From DAIMZI01 sp036734025 (GTDB lineage: Bacteria > Pseudomonadota > Alphaproteobacteria > Rhizobiales > Rhodomicrobiaceae), in assembly GCA_036734025.1 (NCBI GenBank), contig DAIMZI010000006.1:1-64000 (forward strand): a stretch of DNA of 64,000 bases, written 5' to 3'. The notes under the pieces are model-generated. The model was given only the letters and a program-made list of their open reading frames with translations, searched no databases and had not been told where the DNA came from. The first letter of the stretch is position 1; each line of letters starts with the position of its first letter. The translations under genes and the position numbers were made by a program. This document shows positions 48,823-57,138 of the stretch, one piece after another.

Positions 48823-49164
48823 GATTCTTCCTATCGCGATTTTCCGGCCAGCGCCGTAATTTGCGCACGAGTGCAACCATAAGGCGCTTGTCGCCGCTGT
48901 GTTCCTCCACCTGTTGCCAGGCTCGTCATAAGGATTATGTCCGGACTACAGCGGCATATTCCCGCAGAACCCGGCCAGACTTGCGTTCCATCCGGACAGC
49001 GCGCGAGAAAAAGCCACCCGCCCGCCCTTTCCTGGCAGCGTCAAAAACAGATTAACGGGCGCAGTATGAACAAGGGATGAGCGATCTGACAGGGAAATGT
49101 GCGCCATGAGCAACGCCGCGGCAATGTCGCATCGCCGCGGCGTGTGTCAGTTGACATCCGCTCA
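48823..49164. other. Intergenic region upstream of the RND operon (342 bp)
   Basis: No gene. Two TCCGGAC-containing words, TGTCCGGA (48938-48945) and TCCGGACA (48991-48998), form an 8-bp inverted repeat 45 bp apart and may be sites for a pump repressor. The far end contains the clpA 3' hairpin. Confidence 0.5.
49113..49143 (-). terminator. Strong hairpin after clpA
   Basis: ACGCCGCGGC (49113-49122) and GCCGCGGCGT (49134-49143) form a perfect 10-bp stem, and the 11-nt loop can extend it (ATG/CAT). It lies 21 bp after the clpA stop. There is no T-tract, so it is more likely a transcript-end stabiliser or a Rho-assisted terminator than a classic intrinsic one. Confidence 0.5.
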
Positions 49165-51603
49165 TCAGGGGACAAGCGGAACCTTGGGGATCGGACTTGA
49201 CGGACCAGCTCCCATGCCGCCACCGCGCGATTGTGAACTGCGCGCCTTTGATGTCTTGGGTTTGCCAACCCGCTTGCGCCCACTGCCGGGCGGCGTCTTG
49301 CCGGGAACCTTCGGCGCGGAGCGAGCCTCGACGATTTCAAACGCCAGCGATCTGACCCCGTCCTTTTCCTCGACCTTGACGAGCACCGTGCCGCCGCCTT
49401 CCAGCTTGCCGAACAACAACTCCTCGGCCAATGGCTTCTTGATATGCTCCTGGATGACGCGGGCCATGGGCCGGGCGCCGAACTGCTCGTCATAGCCGCG
49501 CTCGATCAGCCAGCCTTTTGCCGGTTCGCTCAACTCGATGCTGACATTGCGGTCGGCAAGCTGGGCTTCGAGCTGGAAGATGAACTTCTCGACGACCTTG
49601 CCGACAACATCGCGCCCGAGGTTGGAGAACGGAATGACCGCGTCCAGCCGGTTGCGGAATTCCGGGGTGAACAGCTTCTTGATCGCGTCTTCGTCCTCAC
49701 CCTCGCGCCGGGACCGGTTGAAGCCGACCGCCGCTTTCGCCAGATCCGACGCGCCGGCATTCGTCGTCATGATCAGGATGACGTTGCGGAAGTCGATCTT
49801 CTTGCCGTTATGGTCGGTCAGCTTGCCGTGGTCCATGACCTGAAGCAGCACATTGAAGAGATCGGGATGCGCCTTTTCGATCTCATCGAGCAGGAGCACG
49901 CAATGTGGATGCTGGTCGATGCCATCGGTGAGCAGGCCGCCCTGATCGAAGCCGACATAGCCAGGAGGCGCGCCGATCAGCCGCGAGACCGTGTGACGCT
50001 CCATATATTCCGACATGTCGAAGCGCAACAGTTCGATGCCCATGAGCGCGGCAAGCTGGCGCGCGACCTCAGTCTTGCCGACGCCGGTCGGCCCGGAGAA
50101 CAAGTAGCTGCCGATCGGCTTTTCCGGCTCGCGCAGGCCCGCGCGGGCCAGCTTGATCGCTGATGACAGCGCCTCGATGGCGCGGTCCTGACCGAACACC
50201 ACACGCTTCAGATCGCTCTGGATGTTCTGCAACAGCGTCGCATCGGACTTGGTGACCGTCTTGGGCGGGATACGCGCCATGGTGGCGATGGTCGCCTCGA
50301 CTTCCTTGACGCCGATCGTCTTGCGCCGCTTGCTGTCGGGCAGGAGCATCTGCGATGCGCCGGTCTCGTCGATCACGTCGATGGCCTTGTCGGGCAGCTT
50401 GCGGTCGTGCAGATATTTTGCCGAGAGCTCGACAGCGGCCTGAATGGCCTGGTTGGTGTATTTGAGCCCGTGGAACTCCTCGAAATAGGGCTTCAGACCC
50501 TTGAGGATCTCGATGGCATCGGGCACGGTCGGCTCGCTCACGTCGATCTTCTGGAACCGGCGCACAAGCGCACGGTCCTTCTCGAAATGCTGTCGATATT
50601 CCTTGTAGGTCGTCGAGCCGATGCAGCGCAGCGTGCCCGATTGCAGCGCGGGCTTGAGCAGGTTCGACGCATCCATGGCGCCGCCCGAGGTAGCGCCGGC
50701 GCCGATCACGGTGTGGATCTCGTCGATGAACATGATCGCGCCCGGATAGGCTTCGATCTCGCGCATAACCGCCTTCAGCCGCTCCTCGAAATCGCCACGA
50801 TAGCGCGTGCCGGCCAGCAGCGAGCCCATATCGAGCTGAAAGATCGTTGAGTCGCATAGCACATGGGGCACTTCGCCGCGCACGATCTTGCGTGCAAGCC
50901 CCTCCGCAATCGCGGTCTTGCCCACGCCCGGATCACCGACAAACAGCGGATTGTTCTTCTGGCGGCGGCACAATACCTGAATGGTGCGGTTGACCTCCTG
51001 TTCGCGGCCGATGAGCGGATCGATCCGGCCCTCGCGCGCCTTATCGTTCAAATTCACGCAATACACGTCGAGGGCGTCTCCAGCGCGCTTTTTCTCCTCG
51101 CCCTGCTCCACCGTTGCGGCATCGTCCTCAACCCCGCGCGCAGTACGCGGTTCGGACATGCCCGGACGCTTGGCGATACCGTGAGAGATGAAATTCACCG
51201 CATCAAACCGGCTCATTTCCTGCTCTTGCAGAAAATAGGCCGCATGGCTTTCGCGCTCGTTGAAGATGGCGACGAGCACGTTGGCTCCGGTCACCTCTTC
51301 GCGCCCGGAAGACTGGACATGCACCACGGCGCGGTGAATGACGCGCTGAAAACCGGCGGTCGGCTGGGCTTCGCTGTCGTCCTCGACGATCACGTTGTCG
51401 AGATTGTTGTCGAGATATTCGACAAGCTTGCCGCGCAAAAGATGCAGATCGACATTGCACGCCTTCATTACCGCAGACGCGTCACGATCGTCGATCAGCG
51501 ACAATAGAAGATGTTCGAGCGTTGCATATTCGTGGCTGCGTTCGTTGGCATATTCGAGCGCGCGGTGGAGCGATTCTTCGAGGCTGTTGGAGAGTGAGGG
51601 CAC
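49165..51603 (-). CDS. clpA: ATP-dependent Clp protease ATP-binding subunit ClpA
   Basis: 812 aa AAA+ unfoldase working with ClpP and ClpS. The N domain (about 1-140) is followed by D1 with GDPGVGKT and D2 with GPTGVGKT. FMSEYME-type sensor region (RFDMSEYMERHTVSRLIGAP) and the ClpP-binding region near residue 610 are in place. The C-terminal 60 residues are an unusual Pro/Gly/Lys-rich tail (GKTPPGSGRKRVGKPKTSKA). It starts with GTG 9 bp after clpS. Confidence 0.97.
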   Translation of the reverse strand: MPSLSNSLEESLHRALEYANERSHEYATLEHLLLSLIDDRDASAVMKACNVDLHLLRGKLVEYLDNNLDNVIVEDDSEAQPTAGFQRVIHRAVVHVQSSGREEVTGANVLVAIFNERESHAAYFLQEQEMSRFDAVNFISHGIAKRPGMSEPRTARGVEDDAATVEQGEEKKRAGDALDVYCVNLNDKAREGRIDPLIGREQEVNRTIQVLCRRQKNNPLFVGDPGVGKTAIAEGLARKIVRGEVPHVLCDSTIFQLDMGSLLAGTRYRGDFEERLKAVMREIEAYPGAIMFIDEIHTVIGAGATSGGAMDASNLLKPALQSGTLRCIGSTTYKEYRQHFEKDRALVRRFQKIDVSEPTVPDAIEILKGLKPYFEEFHGLKYTNQAIQAAVELSAKYLHDRKLPDKAIDVIDETGASQMLLPDSKRRKTIGVKEVEATIATMARIPPKTVTKSDATLLQNIQSDLKRVVFGQDRAIEALSSAIKLARAGLREPEKPIGSYLFSGPTGVGKTEVARQLAALMGIELLRFDMSEYMERHTVSRLIGAPPGYVGFDQGGLLTDGIDQHPHCVLLLDEIEKAHPDLFNVLLQVMDHGKLTDHNGKKIDFRNVILIMTTNAGASDLAKAAVGFNRSRREGEDEDAIKKLFTPEFRNRLDAVIPFSNLGRDVVGKVVEKFIFQLEAQLADRNVSIELSEPAKGWLIERGYDEQFGARPMARVIQEHIKKPLAEELLFGKLEGGGTVLVKVEEKDGVRSLAFEIVEARSAPKVPGKTPPGSGRKRVGKPKTSKARSSQSRGGGMGAGPSSPIPKVPLVP

Positions 51604-51612
51604 GGCTTGAAA

Positions 51613-51942
51613 TCACTCCTTTTCCATAGTGCATTGAAGCGGGTGTTGATGTTGTCTTGCAAAACTCATGACCTGAGTCACTTTAGTTTCCGCGACTTCA
51701 TACGTGTAGACCCCGCAGATACCCACGCCCTTCTGATGGACGTGAAGCATGATGCGCGTCGCCTCGTCGGAGTTCTTGTTGAAGAACTTCTCCAGTACGT
51801 AAACGACAAATTCCATTGGCGTGTAGTCGTCGTTGAGCAGCAGCACCTTGTACAGGCTGGGACGTTTCGTCTTCGGCCGAGTCTTGGTATCGATGCCCGT
51901 CCGACCGTCTTCGCCGCCATTGCGACGTCCCGATCCGGCCAT
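51613..51942 (-). CDS. clpS: ATP-dependent Clp protease adaptor ClpS
   Basis: 109 aa. N-recognin that delivers proteins with N-terminal Leu, Phe, Tyr or Trp to ClpA. The motif LLNDDYTPMEFVVYVLEKFF and the His pocket residue in IMLHVHQKGVGICGVYTYEVAE are conserved. I choose ATG 51942 (MAGSGRRNGGEDG), giving the usual length; upstream ATG/GTG codons could add 20 residues. It is directly followed by clpA. Confidence 0.95.
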   Translation of the reverse strand: MAGSGRRNGGEDGRTGIDTKTRPKTKRPSLYKVLLLNDDYTPMEFVVYVLEKFFNKNSDEATRIMLHVHQKGVGICGVYTYEVAETKVTQVMSFARQHQHPLQCTMEKE

Positions 51943-52434
51943 GCGCACTGCAGAGATCTTCGCCAAGCTTGTGTCTGAGGCCATCATCCGCACTCGCGCC
52001 ACGTTGTGCGCTGTTCATCTGCCGTATCCCGCGCCTTCCCGCCTTTGCTGGCTTGTCGCGGGTCGATCCCTCGAAACGGATCCCAAAGCTCGAGTTGTCC
52101 GTCACCCCTATGAGAGTAAGCCTGACACCTGCCCAATTCAATGCCATGGACAATTTGCGCCGGTCATCGCCATCTCTCGTGTCTGCCGACCTGGTCATGC
52201 CGCCGTGGCGGCCTCCGCCGTATCTTTGCTCACACTCCCTTGATGATAGCGAAAAATAGCGCCTTCGCAAAGCGCCCTCGCGCGACCGCGACCGCAAGGC
52301 ATGAGTTCGCACATCCATGCGATTACCTCTGGTTAACCCGTTTGGCTTAGTTTTGTGTCAAACAAAACCCATGCCAATCGGCCGCGTTCGCTTGAACATC
52401 TTTTCGCCATTGGCTGCCTGGTATCGAGTGTGTC
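51943..52434. other. Divergent region, clpS / carboxypeptidase gene (492 bp)
   Basis: No convincing gene. Just upstream of the carboxypeptidase gene lie the palindrome GGTTAACC (52331-52338) and the inverted repeat GTTTTGT-GTCAA-ACAAAAC (52350-52368), both operator-like. The rest is unassigned. Confidence 0.5.
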
Positions 52435-53778
52435 ATGTGTGAAGTCCGCCTGCGCCATCAGCGTCAGTTTCCGTCGGTGCGCAGCCTCAAGCGCAGCCGG
52501 CACGACATGGTCTCCATTGCCGGCCTCTCGCTTCTCGCTTTTCTGGCGCTGCTGAGCGCGGCAATACCGGTTCAGGCCGGCTATTCGCCGCCGCGGGCCG
52601 AACTGGTCATCGACGCCAACACCGGAAAGGTCCTCGCCCATCGAAATCCGACAGCGGCGCGTTATCCGGCTTCGCTCACCAAGGTGATGACTCTTTACAT
52701 CGTTTTTGAACGCCTGCGCTCCGGCGCGCTGAAGCGCACCACCGAATTGACCGTGTCGGCCGACGCCGCGTCGCGACCACCCTCCAAGGTAGGGCTGAAA
52801 GAAGGCGAGACGATCACTGTGGGCGATGCCATCGGGCTGCTGATCACCAAATCGGCCAATGACGTGGCGGCCGTCATCGCCGAAAATCTGGCCGGCTCTG
52901 AAGCTGGCTTCGCCAAACTGATGAGCCAGCGCGCCCGTGAACTGGGCATGCATGACACAAGGTTTCGCAACGCATCGGGCCTGCCCGATCGGCAACAGAC
53001 CACCACGGCGCGCGACATGGTCACGCTTGGCCAGCGCATGCTGCGCGACTTCCCCGAATATGCCGCAGAGTTTCGCCGCCTCAGCTTCACCTTTCGCGGC
53101 AAGGTCTACCGCAATCACAACCGACTGCTGCGCACCTATAACGGCACACTCGGCCTGAAGACCGGCTTCATCCGGGCATCGGGCTTCAACGTGCTCACCA
53201 GCGTGCAGCGCGGGCGCAAGCGTCTGATTGCCGTTGTCATTGGCGGGCGCTCGGCAGCGGCCCGCGATGCGCACATGCGCCAGTTGCTGGATGCGGCCTG
53301 GGCCAAGGCCGAGGCCCGCGACGAGCCGCGAGTAGCCTTCAAGACCGATTACCTCCCGGTACGCAACCCGGCCTTCCGGCCAAGCGCCTCCGAACGCGAG
53401 ATACACGCGCGCATGGCGGCGCTGAAGGTCATGACGCCGCAGGCGCAGATCGGCTCGCCCGCCCCCGAAGACGATCCTGCCGAAGCCCAGGATCAGGGGG
53501 ATGGGCCGGGCGAGTCTGCTGCCCGGCTTGTCGGTCCCTTCCATTTGCAGGTGGGCGCCTACACTGCTGAGGCCGACGCGCGAGCAAGGCTGCATGCCGT
53601 TCTCGAGCGGGCCGGCAAGCTGCTCGCCGATCAGCCTTGGGCCACGCTTCATGTTAAATTGGCGGGCAAGCAGCTATACCGGGCGCGATTTGGCGGATTT
53701 GACGAGGGTCGGGCCAAGTCGGCCTGCGATGCCCTGAAGCGCCGCTCCGTGGATTGTCTTGTGACGCTGGCCGAATAG
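52435..53778 (+). CDS. D-alanyl-D-alanine carboxypeptidase with SPOR domain
   Basis: 447 aa class-A low-mass penicillin-binding protein that trims peptidoglycan pentapeptides. A signal peptide (about 26-48, IAGLSLLAFLALLSAAIPVQ) precedes the S11 peptidase domain with SxxK Ser80-Lys83 (ASLTK), SxN Ser140-Asn142 (KSAND) and KTG 242-244. A low-complexity linker leads to a C-terminal SPOR domain at about 368-447 (VGPFHLQVGAYTAEADARAR), which binds denuded glycan at the septum. The start could also be ATG 52507, which shortens the N-region. Confidence 0.95.
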   Translation: MCEVRLRHQRQFPSVRSLKRSRHDMVSIAGLSLLAFLALLSAAIPVQAGYSPPRAELVIDANTGKVLAHRNPTAARYPASLTKVMTLYIVFERLRSGALKRTTELTVSADAASRPPSKVGLKEGETITVGDAIGLLITKSANDVAAVIAENLAGSEAGFAKLMSQRARELGMHDTRFRNASGLPDRQQTTTARDMVTLGQRMLRDFPEYAAEFRRLSFTFRGKVYRNHNRLLRTYNGTLGLKTGFIRASGFNVLTSVQRGRKRLIAVVIGGRSAAARDAHMRQLLDAAWAKAEARDEPRVAFKTDYLPVRNPAFRPSASEREIHARMAALKVMTPQAQIGSPAPEDDPAEAQDQGDGPGESAARLVGPFHLQVGAYTAEADARARLHAVLERAGKLLADQPWATLHVKLAGKQLYRARFGGFDEGRAKSACDALKRRSVDCLVTLAE

Positions 53779-53890
53779 AGGAGTTGCAAGTACCAAGCGC
53801 CAGCCTTGCGCCTGAAATTGCCTCAGAGTGCTGGCCTCAAGCGTTTCGGCGCATCCGTCTTCGTTGATCAGGCTCCCGCCGCAAGCGCCC

Positions 53891-54622
53891 TCAGGACGCG
53901 CGCTTTTCGCGCAACAATGTATCCTTGGCCTCGTTGATTTTGGTGGCGAGATAGGTTGATCCGCCCTGATCGGGATGAAACTTCTTCATCATTTCGCGGT
54001 GCGCGCGGCGGATCTCATCTGGTTTGGCTCCAGGCCACAGGCCGAGAATGCGATAGGCCTCAGCCGAGCTCATCGCGCCTCCACCGGCATCGCTTCCCGG
54101 CGCTGACTGGCCCGCGCCCGGGCGCTGCTGCCAATCGGGCATCACCCGGTCGAGATAGGCTTCCACCAGCTTGGCGCTCTGCCCGTCAAAGGTGCGCGCC
54201 TCGCGGTGCAGCGCGAGCAGCTCTTCCTCGCTCAGCGAAGACAGGGCGCGACCTTCAAACTCGCCGCGCAGCACCTGGCCATCCATCGCGCCGGTATCAT
54301 GTTCGAGTGTCATTTCCACAAGCTCGGTGCGCACGCTCGAGGTCTGGCCATGGCTGCGCCGCGGATTGTAGGAGCCGCGCGGATTTCCCCCCGGACCTGG
54401 CAACGGGACCCGCATGCCGAGCAGCCCGAGAGCGAAGATCGCGAGCGGCAGGCCGATCGCCAGGCGGCCAGTCAGGCTCAGCAGCGCCCCAAGCCCGAGC
54501 AGCGACCAGCCGCCGACCAGCTTGATGCTACGCGCCGCCTTGCCAGCGTCCATGCGCTGGATACGCTTGTTGAGCAGGACCAGCGCGAGCAACAGGATCA
54601 GCCCCAGCAGAAAATATGGCAT
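53891..54622 (-). CDS. Membrane-anchored DnaJ-domain protein
   Basis: About 243 aa. Two or three hydrophobic helices near the N-terminus (FLLGLILLLALVLLN, SLLGLGALLSLTG, LAIGLPLAIFALGLLGM) are followed by a region with LHREARTFDGQSAKLVEAYL. A C-terminal J domain (about 185-240) has the HPD motif in MMKKFHPDQGGS. This architecture resembles TIM14-like J proteins that recruit DnaK to the membrane. ATG 54622 is 13 bp after the VWA gene stop, so the pair forms an operon. Confidence 0.85.
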   Translation of the reverse strand: MPYFLLGLILLLALVLLNKRIQRMDAGKAARSIKLVGGWSLLGLGALLSLTGRLAIGLPLAIFALGLLGMRVPLPGPGGNPRGSYNPRRSHGQTSSVRTELVEMTLEHDTGAMDGQVLRGEFEGRALSSLSEEELLALHREARTFDGQSAKLVEAYLDRVMPDWQQRPGAGQSAPGSDAGGGAMSSAEAYRILGLWPGAKPDEIRRAHREMMKKFHPDQGGSTYLATKINEAKDTLLREKRAS

Positions 54623-54635
54623 GGTTTGACCGCTG

Positions 54636-55427
54636 CTAATCCTTGAGCTGTTCGAGCAGCATTTGTCCCTGACGCCCGCCCTTGCGGCTGAAGTCCTCAA
54701 GGGCTGAACGCCCACCAGCCGCATACACGGCTACCGCGCGCAGCAGATCGCGCAGCTGTGACGCCGCGCCTGCATCAAACCGGCAATAGGCCCCGCCGGT
54801 AAGCCGGGCGATCTCGCGAAAGGCGCGCTCGGCGATCGGATTATGCCCTTCCTGGAACATGAATGCCGGCACCTTCATCAGGCCAAGCTCGCCGGCATAG
54901 TTGGCCAGCTCATCTATATCTTCTTCCATGCTGTCGCCGACATAGACGAGTGCGCCGATGCGCGCATCGCCGGCCTCACGCTTGGCATGGAGAAGGATCT
55001 TGCGGATCTGGGTAAAGCCGCCGCGACATTGCACGGTGGTCATCAGCCTGCCCAGGGCCGTTGCGTCCTGAACCCATTTGGAGGCCCGGCATTCGCCATA
55101 GCCGCGGAAATAGATGAGCTGCACATCAAGCCCGCCGATCCGCGCGACCTCATCGAACATCTCGGCCTGAAGCTGCAGCGCCATGTCCCAGGTCGGCTGG
55201 CGGCTCATCGTCGCGTCCATGGCGAAGATCAGCCGCCCGCGCTCATTGGCGGTCCCCACTGGCGCCATGGCCCGGACCTGCCTGACGAAAGCGTCCACAT
55301 CGCTGGCGCTGGAGGGCCGGGTCAACTCGCCTTGCGGCTCATCATCATGCAAACCGCCGGGTTGGGCGACGTTGTCGCCAGGCTTCACGGGGTCTCCGGG
55401 CGGTCTGGACTTGTCCCTGCTTGACAC
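54636..55427 (-). CDS. VWA-like domain protein
   Basis: 263 aa. A VWA-type Rossmann core is visible: RLIFAMDATMSRQPTWDMAL (a MIDAS-like DxTxS: Asp-Ala-Thr-Met-Ser) and IGALVYVGDSMEEDIDELA with the second acidic site. There is no signal peptide, so it is cytoplasmic. The GTG 55427 start has GGAAG upstream. It is paired with the DnaJ-domain membrane protein. The family is conserved in alphaproteobacteria but, as far as I know, uncharacterised. Confidence 0.82.
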   Translation of the reverse strand: MSSRDKSRPPGDPVKPGDNVAQPGGLHDDEPQGELTRPSSASDVDAFVRQVRAMAPVGTANERGRLIFAMDATMSRQPTWDMALQLQAEMFDEVARIGGLDVQLIYFRGYGECRASKWVQDATALGRLMTTVQCRGGFTQIRKILLHAKREAGDARIGALVYVGDSMEEDIDELANYAGELGLMKVPAFMFQEGHNPIAERAFREIARLTGGAYCRFDAGAASQLRDLLRAVAVYAAGGRSALEDFSRKGGRQGQMLLEQLKD

Positions 55428-55648
55428 GATACTTCCGGTTCGTTCTGGCTGACGCGCAGCGCCTCAGGCGCGAAGCTGCTTGACGTGGGTTACCCGGAGT
55501 ATATTAGATGCCCGGGCCGCGCCTGTCAGGATTATTGCCATGTGCAGCCTGCCCATGATCGCTCGCCGTTGTGCATTAGCTGCACACCGGCCCCTTCATG
55601 AACGCATTATTTGCCAGCACGGATGACTCCTCTCCAGGGTACACGCTC

Positions 55649-56521
55649 ATGCCCCTAACCATGCAGATCGCTCGCAATGTCGAACAGGTGCGGCGCATTG
55701 TGCGATCCTGGCGCAAGCGGGGCAAAAGGATCGCGCTCGTACCCACCATGGGCGCTTTGCATGAGGGGCATATGTCTCTGGTGCGGCTCGCACGCAAGTC
55801 TGCGGACCGCGTCATCGTATCCACATTCGTCAATCCCACCCAGTTCGGTCCCAACGAAGATTTCGAAGCCTATCCGCGCGATGAATATGGCGACAACAAG
55901 CTTCTGGCGCGGGTCGGCACCGATCTGGTCTATGCACCGGGCCTGCTGGAGATGTATCCTGAAGACTTCTCCACCCGTGTCGAAGTGGCCGAGTTGACCC
56001 AATGTCTGTGCGGTGTATCGCGGCCACATCATTTCGCCGGCGTCACCACGATCGTGACCAAGCTGTTCATGCAAACTCTGCCCGATGTCGCGGTGTTCGG
56101 CGAGAAGGATTTTCAACAGCTCATCGTCATCCGGCAACTGGTCAAGGATCTCAACTTCCCCATCGAGGTGATCGGCGGGCCGATAATCCGCGAACGTGAC
56201 GGGCTGGCCATGTCGTCGCGCAACTCATATCTGAGCGAAGCCGATCGGGCCGCGGCCCCGCAGCTCTACAAGGTCATCCGCGACATGGCCGAAGACATGG
56301 CCCAGGGACGCGAGATCGACAGCACCATAGATATGGGCGCAACCCGCCTGCGCGGCGCCGGCTTCAAGGTGGAATATCTGGATGTGCGCACCGAGGAACG
56401 GCTGATCCCGCTTGAAGGCCGCGTTGTCGATCAGGCTCGTGTGTTCGCCGCTGTCAGGCTTGGAGAGACGCGGCTCATCGACAATGTGCCCATCGAGCTG
56501 CGCGACCGGGAGACGATCTAG
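55649..56521 (+). CDS. panC: Pantothenate synthetase
   Basis: About 290 aa. Condenses pantoate and beta-alanine using ATP. The HIGH-like motif lies in LVPTMGALHEGHMSLVR, with VSTFVNPTQFGPNEDF and FGEKDFQQLIVIRQLVKDL downstream, and the KMSKS-like MSSRNSYLS. ATG 55649 gives MPLTMQIARNVEQV; ATG 55661 is also possible and 55598 unlikely. panB is not nearby. It converges with the DUF1489 gene. Confidence 0.96.
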   Translation: MPLTMQIARNVEQVRRIVRSWRKRGKRIALVPTMGALHEGHMSLVRLARKSADRVIVSTFVNPTQFGPNEDFEAYPRDEYGDNKLLARVGTDLVYAPGLLEMYPEDFSTRVEVAELTQCLCGVSRPHHFAGVTTIVTKLFMQTLPDVAVFGEKDFQQLIVIRQLVKDLNFPIEVIGGPIIRERDGLAMSSRNSYLSEADRAAAPQLYKVIRDMAEDMAQGREIDSTIDMGATRLRGAGFKVEYLDVRTEERLIPLEGRVVDQARVFAAVRLGETRLIDNVPIELRDRETI

Positions 56522-56536
56522 CCCCGACGCTTCCGG

Positions 56537-56959
56537 TTACAGCAAGGCAAGTTCCGCAAGATGCGCGCGCATTTCCGCGGGCATGGCGTTTGCGTCGTCA
56601 TTTGCGCCAAGATCATCCGGTGCAGCCTCATCGGGCAGATAGCGCCACCCCTGAAACGGACGGCGAGGCCGGGGAGAGACCGGCACGATGGTCGCATCCA
56701 GCACGAGCGCGCACAGATCCCGGCCATCGGCGTCCTTTTCCAGACGGATATCAACCAGCTTCTGGCGTGCCTGGATCAGGCCTCTGATCACCCAGTAAAG
56801 TGAGCCGCCATTGACAAGCGCCTGCGCCTGGCGCGGCATCTGCCGGGTGCGGTGAATGAAGGTGGCGCCTCCGACACCGCCCGGCTCGCTCCGCCTGGCG
56901 GCAGCCGCGCGCAGTTCCTCAAGGCTGTCGATACCGACGCAAAGCTTGATCAGATGCAT
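56537..56959 (-). CDS. DUF1489 family protein
   Basis: About 140 aa. Recognised by ATFIHRTRQMPRQAQALVNG, GSLYWVIRGLIQARQKLVDI and the RPFQGWRYLPDEAAPDD tail. ATG 56959 (MHLIKLCVGIDSLEEL) restores the normal family length and has a G-rich site upstream; the longer frame adds an artefactual hydrophobic stretch. Cytoplasmic. Function unknown. Confidence 0.9.
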   Translation of the reverse strand: MHLIKLCVGIDSLEELRAAAARRSEPGGVGGATFIHRTRQMPRQAQALVNGGSLYWVIRGLIQARQKLVDIRLEKDADGRDLCALVLDATIVPVSPRPRRPFQGWRYLPDEAAPDDLGANDDANAMPAEMRAHLAELALL

Positions 56960-57138
56960 GAGGGCCGCCCCCACTCCCGCTACTGTTGCGCACACAGTAA
57001 ACAGGATGATGGTGGCCCTGACCAGCACGGTTCGGGCCTTGTCCACGACCGCAGGCACGTTATGGCGTAGGGCGCGAACGCAAAAGCGCAGACGGTGTCG
57101 GGGAGGGCCAGCGCGGCCTTCCCCGGATGCAACGCCCC

